From NCBI GenBank assembly GCA_041545745.1, contig CP168152.1, positions 4,276,001 to 4,340,000 of the forward strand: 64,000 nucleotides of DNA. Direction: 5' to 3'. Position 1 is the stretch's first letter; every line of letters starts with the position of its first letter. Below are positions 62,776 to 64,000 of the stretch, piece by piece. Made by a program: the position numbers and the translations under genes. This stretch comes from Stenotrophomonas indicatrix. GTDB taxonomy: Bacteria > Pseudomonadota > Gammaproteobacteria > Xanthomonadales > Xanthomonadaceae. The notes below the pieces were generated by a model. That model had not been told where the DNA came from. It did not search any database and was given only the letters and a program-made list of their open reading frames with translations.

Positions 62776-63432
62776 ATGACCTACCAAGCGCCCGACACCA
62801 GCGACACCGCCCCGCTGGCCCAGCAGATTGAAGACCTGATCGACGGCCTGCCTGGCGACCAGATCCGCGTTGGCACCCTGCTGCACGCATTGGGCGACGA
62901 AGGCCTGATGCTGGTGGTGATCCTGCTGTCGGCGATCTTCCTGATTCCGGTATCGATTCCCGGGCTGAGCACGGTGTTCGGTGCATCCATCCTGCTGATC
63001 GGCCTGAGCCGCGTACGCGACCGACCGTTGTGGGTGCCGCAGCGGTTGGCCGACAAGCAGATCGCCACCGACAAGCTGAAAGCCAACCTGGGCCGTGCCC
63101 TGAAATGGGTGCACCGCATGGAGCGGTTGTCACGGCCGATGCGGCTGGCAGCGATGGTGCGCTCGAAGAAGATGATGCGGTTGAACAACCTGGTGCTGGT
63201 GTTCGCCACGATCCTGCTGATGCTGCCGGCCGGGCCGATTCCCCTCAGCAACACGCTGCCGGCGCTGGCACTGATGTCCTTTGCGATCGGCTTCATCCAG
63301 CGCGATGGCGCCGCGGTGGCGGCCGGCTACGGCTTCGTGGTGGCGTCGGTGGTGTATTTCGGCGTGCTGCTGGGCGGTGTGGGGGTTGCGGCCGAATCGG
63401 TGTTCAGTGGGCTGCGTGGCAACTCAATCTGA
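62776..63432 (+). CDS. exoD: ExoD-family membrane protein
   Basis: A 218-residue membrane protein of the ExoD family. It has the conserved block ALGDEGLMLVVILLSAIFLIPVSIPG, then KMMRLNNLVLVFATILLMLPAGPIPLSNTLPAL given by its PIPLSNTLPA core, and final hydrophobic helices. ExoD was named from exopolysaccharide and alkali-tolerance phenotypes in rhizobia; the molecular role is unknown. Confidence 0.88.
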   Translation: MTYQAPDTSDTAPLAQQIEDLIDGLPGDQIRVGTLLHALGDEGLMLVVILLSAIFLIPVSIPGLSTVFGASILLIGLSRVRDRPLWVPQRLADKQIATDKLKANLGRALKWVHRMERLSRPMRLAAMVRSKKMMRLNNLVLVFATILLMLPAGPIPLSNTLPALALMSFAIGFIQRDGAAVAAGYGFVVASVVYFGVLLGGVGVAAESVFSGLRGNSI

Positions 63433-63492
63433 TACTCGGCTGCAGGGTCTGGCATACGGGCGAGGCCGCGCCACGGTGGACGCGGACGCAGG

Positions 63493-64000
63493 TCACATCC
63501 CAAAGGTGCTACGCGTACTGGGGCCGGGCGGGTTGTCGATCCAGAGCTTGAGTTCGGCGAGGTTTGCGAACTCCATGGTGTACAGCTTGCCGTCGACCAC
63601 ACAGCTCATCAGCAGTTCAACGTCGTTGGCATCATTACTTTCGCCTTTGTCGTCGGTGTCGTCATCCAGCGAAAGCAGCCATAGTACGTATTCCCTGAAG
63701 TCCTGAAAGTCGACTCCGACTTTCTGCGACGCCAGCGCCTGTGCAAACTGCTGGACCGTGTCGCACTGGATGGAGATGGAGCTGCAGAAGGTGATATCAG
63801 CCTGAGGAAGTTTGATGATCGCTGGCGTACAGACATAGGTCCCGTAGCTCCTCACGGGGAACTCGATACTGGCCCCCTGGGTCGATCGCCAGCCGATCAG
63901 GTGGCAGCTTGCATGGATGTCAGACCACCTACCCAGGAAGCGGCACAGCTGCTTTCTGCGCGGCTTGTTCCCTTCAGTTCGTGCATCGCCCTGCTCATCC
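63493..64000 (-). CDS. Hypothetical protein, 5-prime end beyond the window
   Basis: The frame stays open from the stop at 63493 leftward-read through to the window edge (at least 169 codons). An internal GTG at 63855 is therefore probably not the start. The upstream part reads CRFLGRWSDIHASCHLIGWR and ASIEFPVRSYGTYVCTP. The C-terminal part is acidic (LSLDDDTDDKGESNDANDVE). No family is recognised. The protein is cytoplasmic as far as seen. Confidence 0.65.
   Translation of the reverse strand, partial: DEQGDARTEGNKPRRKQLCRFLGRWSDIHASCHLIGWRSTQGASIEFPVRSYGTYVCTPAIIKLPQADITFCSSISIQCDTVQQFAQALASQKVGVDFQDFREYVLWLLSLDDDTDDKGESNDANDVELLMSCVVDGKLYTMEFANLAELKLWIDNPPGPSTRSTFGM

Overview
The window is chromosomal DNA of a high-GC gammaproteobacterium of the Xanthomonadaceae, almost certainly Stenotrophomonas (S. 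maltophilia complex). Evidence: many short palindromes of the GTAG-ended SMAG type described in S. maltophilia, a Xanthomonadales-type T4SS effector tail (XVIPCD), and housekeeping genes (speA/speE, opgB, lpxO, glnB/K, ubiB, ubiK, comM) that resemble Xanthomonas/Stenotrophomonas versions. No tRNA, rRNA or CRISPR array was seen.

Layout. 1-24.7 kb is core-like: a VOC protein, a WYL regulator with an NAD(P)-binding partner, a GGDEF cyclase, DUF808, UbiB, OpgB, an MscS-type channel, a lipocalin/oxidoreductase pair, a PepSY-PhoP-PhoQ-like operon, divergent speA/speE, lpxO opposite an LPS-kinase-like gene, PII and UbiK. Gene junctions carry SMAG hairpins, some in tandem arrays. 24.7-32.8 kb is accessory: Arr rifampin ADP-ribosyltransferase, DUF4279, several orphan genes, a structured repeat-like element, and an Imm11 immunity gene next to an AHH-type toxin with a T4SS secretion tail.

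32.9-39.6 kb looks like a RiPP-type biosynthetic cluster read leftwards: a His-rich precursor with a signal peptide, an HExxH-motif peptide-modification enzyme, an unrecognised enzyme, a SAM methyltransferase and two MacB/FtsX-type permeases without an ATPase gene, with a divergent XRE regulator. 39.7-48.7 kb holds comM, a JmjC/cupin gene beside transposase debris, and a 1448-residue UPF1-like helicase with a Vsr/DUF559-like nuclease domain and a zinc ribbon, a plausible single-gene defence protein.

48.8-61.6 kb holds a TonB-dependent receptor, an MBL-fold lipoprotein, and an apparently undescribed system: an FHA-like sigma-54 activator, a divergent four-gene operon (three unrecognised proteins plus a phage-tail-collar protein) behind a good -24/-12 promoter with two upstream 12-bp palindromes, and a convergent pair encoding a Ser/Thr kinase-TPR protein and another unrecognised protein. 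A kinase-to-FHA-to-sigma-54 switch controlling a collar-tipped surface or secreted structure is the simplest reading. 61.7-64 kb returns to ordinary genes (a YidA-like phosphatase, ExoD) and ends inside a leftward gene cut by the window edge.
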